Assembly: GCA_964020085.1 (NCBI GenBank)
Contig: OZ026600.1
Span: 8,974,448-9,038,447 of the forward strand
DNA length: 64,000 nt
Origin: Micromussa lordhowensis
Taxonomy: Eukaryota > Cnidaria > Anthozoa > Scleractinia > Lobophylliidae
Reading direction: 5' to 3'
In this document: piece by piece, positions 59,001 to 64,000 of the stretch
Numbering within the stretch: position 1 is the first letter of the stretch
Layout: each line of letters opens with the position of its first letter
Position numbers and translations under genes: made by a program
Notes under the pieces: model-generated
What the model was told of the DNA's origin: nothing
Database searches by the model: none
Seen by the model: the letters and a program-made list of their open reading frames with translations, nothing else

Positions 59001-61326
59001 TGGCTACTTATAGAGTATTGTAAATTGTTCAGGTCGCCCAAGGTAGGAACGGGGAACGGATCAGATAAAGGATAAAAAAGGATTCTTTTAAACTTCACCT
59101 TTCACGACATTTATGCTTAATTAAACAATGTCCGAAAGAAGAAAACACAAAGAAGAGCTAAAAGATAAGGAACAGCGTAACTCCGACGTGATGATCATAG
59201 TTATTGCACTATCACAATATTATTGTTTTCGTTATATTCCTTGTTTGGCAAGGTTTGTTTCCTGTTTTTTAACACCATTGTTGTACTATATCTTAGATTC
59301 ATACGAGGATACATTAGCAGTGTACCTTCAATCTGTTTTTTGTCGGAAAGACACGTGTTGTCAGACGACAAAGAGACTCGATAAATACATTCTGCTCGGG
59401 TAATCCCACAATTTCCCGAATGGTTAGTAAGACTATGGTGTACTTTTAAGGACTTGCCCAACTAGGAAATTCACTTCACTGGATTATATGTTTGTGCTGG
59501 CTGTTGACACTAATCAATAGAGCGCTTACATAGCTTCATTTTGAACACGAGAAGGGTTGGGAGGATTTGAGACAGTTAAGAATACCCGAGACGTAGACGA
59601 GAGTTTGCATGACTTTCAAGAATTCTCCCAAGCCCGCCAAGTGTTTAGATGAGACTGTGTAGACACGCAGAAAGTACTCTATACGCTCGAGTCTAAAACG
59701 TCCCAACCATGATTACATGCTCTCGTCTAACAATAACAACAATATCTCAGTTATTTTATAATACCTTTTATAAACCCCGAGAATTGTACAGAAGAAGTAA
59801 TGTCAACGTCATTCTTGAGCTCTGTGATGGTAGATTCTACTTGCTCGCCGCTGACACTTGTTAGACGGACGCGTAATGGGAACTTTATTCTATTGCGTGA
59901 TCCCATCAAGAAGAAATTGTCATCCGAACGCGGCAGACATATCCACTTTCCATTGTGAGAAATCTCCACTCCAACCGTCACCACCCTAGTAACAAGCAAG
60001 TCCAGTCCAGTTTTGGTGTACGCATCTTTTGCACAAGCCTGCGTGGCAGGCTACTTTTGCATCCGATGAGTAACAGTTAGCTGGACTTCTTTAGAACCAT
60101 GGACCAACTAACAGTGCCTTGGTAAACACATGTACACATTGGGGACCCATTTATGACCTTAGCATGCGTGCAAATTCCAATATAAGAAATCATTTTCCCC
60201 TATTTTAGTGGTCTTTATCTTTTCTAAATAAGTTAGCGTAAATAATTGTAATAAAATCATACTCTAGAACCTCGCTATTATTAAATCATTGAAGCCAAAT
60301 TATGAGGATAAGCTTTTCAAAAGAACTTATTAAGAAAAATTCAGAAGCATAACCTAATCATTAACGAGACTGACAAACCAACTTGTCCCAAATTTTGAGT
60401 CGATCGATGTTATTAATTTTATCTCACGGTTAAGTACACCTTACTGGCCATATTGAATTGTCGATATAGTAGAACTTGCCTAGAATTTCTCGTTTGTAGC
60501 TTCATGGCCCATGGATTGCTTTCTACAAATCTGAACTTGATGTTCCCATTGATACCAGCAACTGTTGGGCAATCTGTCGCTCTAAACTGTGTCCTCCATT
60601 GGTCAGAGCCAGGTGCGTATAAGTCGAAGCCTGAATTAATACCAATATCGGAATTAGTTTCGGGAAAAAATGGTTTGTGAGGGAATTCTTCGCAAGCGCA
60701 CTGGGAATATTTTCAGCGATTGTGGCATTCCTTTATTGTCAACTCGCTGGAATATGTAATAGGGCTATATATGCGGGCCAATGTGGGAATAATTGCATGA
60801 AAAAAAATTCCGACCTCCGCCAAAGTCCTCTGTGGCAGTCAAAGAATTTTTGGAATCAACTATTTCCAAACTACATTGGGATGTAATGGTGTTACCTGTT
60901 AATTATATTGCTGAACTCGGTATTGCCCAATTTTTTTTTTTTTTTTTTTTAATTTGTTGATTTGGACAAATATCTGAAGTAGGAATTACAAAGAATTGTG
61001 TGCGTGCTTGTATGGGATATTGGGCTAACGTACAATAAAATCAAAAAGAGATCTGTTATCATTTTACCTTGTTTGCAGTTTCCACAGCGATCAATTACGA
61101 AAGCGTATATCGGTCCTATGATTGGCGTCTTTGGAATTGTTCCTTTTTCAGCAAGTTCAGCCAGAATTCCTTGACCTCTGATTTCCACGCACATTCCACA
61201 GCCTAGCGACTTCTGAAACTCGCCATCCCCTGCTGCAACCTTGATCCAACTTTTGTGGCTGTAGTCTGAAGTTAAGGGGTCCAGAGAGCAGGCGCCACCA
61301 CCTCGATAATATCCGTAGTAGGAGCT
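56091..61326 (-). CDS. Expansin-like protein with three CBM14 chitin-binding domains (5' end not found)
   Basis: Eight minus-strand exons, 61326-61068, 60630-60480, 59985-59765, 58840-58772, 58166-57879, 57663-57376, 57137-57066 and 56431-56091, agree in phase and give 562 residues. The first three encode a two-domain expansin. Its double-psi barrel has SSYYGYYRGGGACSLDP, LGCGMCVEI and YAFVIDRCGNCKQGFDL, with Asp at both sites important in bacterial expansins. Its C-terminal CBM63-like domain has GNIKFRFVESNPWAMKLQ and GKWICLPRSDDNFFL. A linker exon leads to three six-cysteine peritrophin-A/CBM14 domains (FCQGKLDGYYQDPKDCAAFY; FCSDKFDGFYGDPNNCTVFY; FCLDKADGNYADPYDCSGFY). Stop TAG at 56093-56091. 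The second intron uses a GC donor (TCTAG|GCAAGT). Probably secreted and acting on chitin or related polysaccharide; function inferred. A signal-peptide exon was not found; a candidate upstream exon is 62237-62187. Confidence 0.85.
56435..56575. mobile_element. MITE-like inverted repeat abutting the last exon
   Basis: 'acccagggaggaa' and 'ttcctccctgggt' bound a ~140-bp block. Its right-hand (minus-strand 3') end provides the pyrimidine-rich tract directly before the acceptor AG of the final expansin-CBM14 exon. Confidence 0.55.
59531..59657. mobile_element. MITE hairpin, family A, diverged copy
   Basis: 'tagcttcattttgaacac', 'agggttgggagga', 'cccgagacgtag', 'aattctccca' and 'gtgtttagatgaga' match the element at 5653-5772 in order. 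It lies in the intron between the third and fourth exons of the expansin-like gene. Confidence 0.65.
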
Positions 61327-62186
61327 CTGTTCACAATGAATTCACACAGTTTTTTATACAGCTGTAGACGACAATTCGATATTACAGACATTACGTTGAT
61401 CCTTTAATCATAGAGTTGGCCTCTGATGTACATTCCAGCACATGGTTAATCAAAGATGCCTTTGTTACACTCAGTCATGATATTTTAGGTTATTTTCCCT
61501 TTAAATTGAAGGAAACCTGACAACGATAGTTTACTAGGATAGAAAAACACCAAAGAGGTAATATTAAACCATAAGGGAACAAAGACGGTTGGGAATGGAG
61601 AAGATTAACATGGATTACAACGATTAACTTGACGGAACAATTTACGCTTAACACTTTCAAGAAATACGCAAACCATAACATGGCTCCTTTAAGAGTCCAT
61701 TTGTCCTTCGTTTGCAACTAACTGTTCTCGTGCTCAAAGCTGTTTATGACAGACTGGTTTGCGATTTAGTGTTCAGTAGTTCTGCGCATTAGTAACATAT
61801 TACAGTCAAACCAAGTGAAGCATACCCCTCAACATTACATAAATGAATTGATGTATGATTTGAAAATTGAACCCGCTGGTCTTTCAAGAATGGAATAATG
61901 AATGGATTATTGCAAAATTGAACCCACTAGTCGTTCCAAGAATACGGCTAATGGGTTTAATGTTCATTTTGTTGATTTTTGAAATGACTGGCGAGTTCAA
62001 TATTCAAATCAATCATTAATGTAATCTTGAGGGTACGTTTCACTTGGTTTGACTGTAACAAGAGGAAATCATGATAACTAAGAATTAAGAAATCCGTAAT
62101 CACACATAAGGTCGGAGTCAAATCTCATTAGTACTTCAGTGGAATTGAACAAAATTCATATTGTGGTTTACTTCACTGTTACTTAC

Positions 62187-62237
62187 ATTTCCATCCATTA
62201 TTTGGCCGCTGTAATGTCGCCATATTGCCAATAAGTT
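62187..62237 (-). CDS. Candidate upstream exon of the expansin-like gene
   Basis: On the minus strand TTTCAG|AAC ... GGAAAT|GTAAGT bounds a 51-nt, phase-0 exon encoding NLLAIWRHYSGQIMDGN. It would splice in phase to SSYYGYYRGGGAC, and 'DGN-SSYYG' resembles the 'DGTATYYG' start of expansin barrels. There is no start codon or signal peptide, so at least one more 5' exon would be needed, possibly beyond 62,500. Confidence 0.4.
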
Positions 62238-62525
62238 CTGAAAGTTGGTGACTCCCTTAAATATCAAATACAATGGAGCTGAGTATTCAAAACAATTTTT
62301 AAAAGCATCTGTACTTTTAATATCTTTCGATATATTATATAACCTAATGGCGTTTAATTTTGGCAGACAGTCGCCGTTTTCTGTTTGAAATCTGCGATCT
62401 GATTGGCCATCCCATTGCTGTTCTTGCTGCTCTTGCAATAACAGGATTGGACAACTGCGAAGTTGGAGTCTCATTTGTCAAATCATCACGTCTCGTCTAC
62501 CACATATAGAAATCAACAAGGAATA

Positions 62526-63637
62526 ATCTAATTGTTTTAGTGTAAATCTACTGGGTCTACAAATAACTAATCAGGGTCGAGAACTTTGTAATAATCATAT
62601 AAACTCCTTATTATACCCCATGTTATTTGCTCGTTGGCACTCTATCGATAGGTTTACCTAGTTAATTAAAGTTATTTGTTTATTTTGTCTCGTGTCTCAT
62701 ATAGTAAAGCCGAGCAAACATGCAACGTCATATATGAATTGAAAGACAATCGTTTTGTGGCGTATTCTTTCGCTTGGGTCACTAAACAACGAGCACGTGT
62801 TTCAAGAGAACATTAGAAACACTTTGGAAGAATTCCAAATTTTATGTGGCCAAACTTGCATTAGAAAGTGTGCAAAACCTCTTTCCAATTCTTCCAAACT
62901 TGATAGATTGTTTCCATCAGTTGATTTCAGTGGCGGATCCAGACCTTGAGCTAAGGGGGGGGGGGGGGGAGTGTTGATTTACTTGCCATGGCGGCCATTT
63001 TCCTTTCAGTCATTTCTTCTTTGTTTACCCAAAATAAGGGGGATCCGGGCCCCCGGGGCCCCTCACCCAGATCCGCCACTGGATTTAAAGAAGCGACTAG
63101 TTTCTATTTCTGTTATAAATTCAGCTATCCAAAACATACATTAATTTACATATTAACAGATTTAATTACAAACCTTGGAAAATTCTACGCACACGCATAG
63201 CAAAAGTAGTTGTAGTCCTTCCGCTCTCGAAAGCATATTCATCGCTCCTTATACACGTTCATAAAGGTCTCCGCTGTAAGATGCAAATAAAAAGTTATTT
63301 GACTAGGTAAAGGACGATCAACCCAAAAGTAATTACTATTCCAATGACCAGGAAATTAAAGGGTTGTTTCGCTTCTTCAAGCCACTTCCGGCAATTTTCC
63401 CAGCATTATATCGAATTTAAGTATAAATCTACTAGCGTTCTCTCACGAATGCCATTCTCTTATGGGCTACGCTATCTACTCATTGTCTACATGTATTCTG
63501 TTGTGTAATAAGTAGCCTAGCAGTGTGCGGATGTTAACCGAAAATGACGGCCGCTGTACATTTTAAAAGAGTCTGTGAAGTGATTTGTTGTTTAAGTTTT
63601 AAACGACAAGTAGATTTACACTAACACAATTAGATTA
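62526..63637. mobile_element. Possible TIR element of ~1.1 kb
   Basis: 'taatctaattgttttagtg' followed by 'taaatctact' at the left is matched inversely by 'agtagatttacactaacaca' and 'attagatta' at the right. 'taatctaattgttttagta' also occurs at 40477, so the end motif is dispersed. No coding content was recognised; the interior includes a G run at 62957-62969. Confidence 0.45.
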
Positions 63638-64000
63638 TTCACTGTCGATTTCTTATATGCGCTAGCTGACTCGGGCTGCGCCCTCGTCATCTATCACGCG
63701 ATAGAAATACCTGGAGCTCATAATCTAATTGTTAAATAGTACTCACTTTGCTCCCAACATTACTAATAACGGTATGAAAGAGATTGAGTATGCATGAGCT
63801 ATAGGAACGTGGACTTTGATTAAATACAGGTAAACGCCAATTGCTTCAGATAAAGTCGACCTCTTCCTTTGTGTGGTTGAACTCTGGAACAACACTTGTG
63901 TAACCTGTCTTTTAGTGAAGTCATGAGTCCGACAATATGCAATATGCATTATGGGGCGAAGCGTGAAATAGATAGATCACCAAATCAAGTTCTTTTTATA
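63638..64000. other. Right edge; no gene supported
   Basis: 'ctatcacgcgatag' at 63691 is a palindrome related to 'ctatcacgtgatag' at 40435. A minus-strand open frame of 68 codons ends at 63743 but has no ATG-proximal signal peptide or motif. Confidence 0.3.

Noticed and set aside
62136..62474. Whole 112-codon minus-strand frame as the N-terminus of the expansin-like protein
   Set aside because: The start lacks a signal peptide and the middle is not expansin-like. Only the 51-nt splice-bounded part fits the phase.
63743..63949. Signal-peptide exon for the expansin-like gene
   Set aside because: It has a hydrophobic end and a donor-like GTGAGT, but its only in-frame Met lies about 50 residues earlier and no in-phase partner was shown.

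Overview
The window is eukaryotic, AT-rich, intron-rich and crowded with dispersed repeats. Its content fits an anthozoan cnidarian, most likely a stony coral. It carries a short secreted eight-cysteine peptide gene, a single-domain C-type lectin, a Rho-family GTPase, an SLC25 carrier, a zeta-class glutathione transferase and a chitin-binding secreted protein, among many palindromic MITEs, tRNA-derived SINEs and LINE tails. The species call is inference; the gene models are read directly from splice signals, reading-frame phase and family motifs.

Layout. 1-7470: a large inverted duplication (arms 1-1620 and 5998-7470) in which the right arm holds an intact Cys-rich peptide gene (+) and the left arm a broken copy (-). 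7471-17600: repeats only, including a TIR element at 11176-11622, a 254-bp tandem array of tRNA-like sequence, and copy 1 of a segmental duplication (12764-15420). 17632-18412: two-exon C-type lectin (+), followed by copy 2 of the segmental duplication (18522-20735), which is split by a LINE fragment that itself contains a 910-bp foldback element. 23003-24193: three-exon RhoU/V-like GTPase (-). 27325-32039: a 4.7-kb non-autonomous element with about 1.1-kb terminal inverted repeats, an apparent 8-bp target duplication and a nested 209-bp TTAA-type MITE. 33003-33677: a fragmentary exon-like series with a duplicated 54-nt exon. 35650-41757: five-exon SLC25A45/47/48-type carrier (-). 42019-53769: nine-exon GSTZ1/maleylacetoacetate isomerase (+), divergently transcribed from the carrier across 261 bp. 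A decayed Ty3/gypsy-type LTR retrotransposon sits antisense in GSTZ1 intron 4. 56091-61326, perhaps to 62237: a minus-strand gene encoding a two-domain expansin-like protein fused to three C-terminal CBM14 chitin-binding domains.

The most interesting item is the expansin-CBM14 fusion: a bacterial/plant-type wall-loosening fold joined, in one phase-consistent intron-containing gene, to animal chitin-binding domains. The genes do not form an operon. The only clear regulatory coupling is the head-to-head SLC25/GSTZ1 pair. The paralogous repeat arms act as natural empty-site controls that give relative ages for several insertions.
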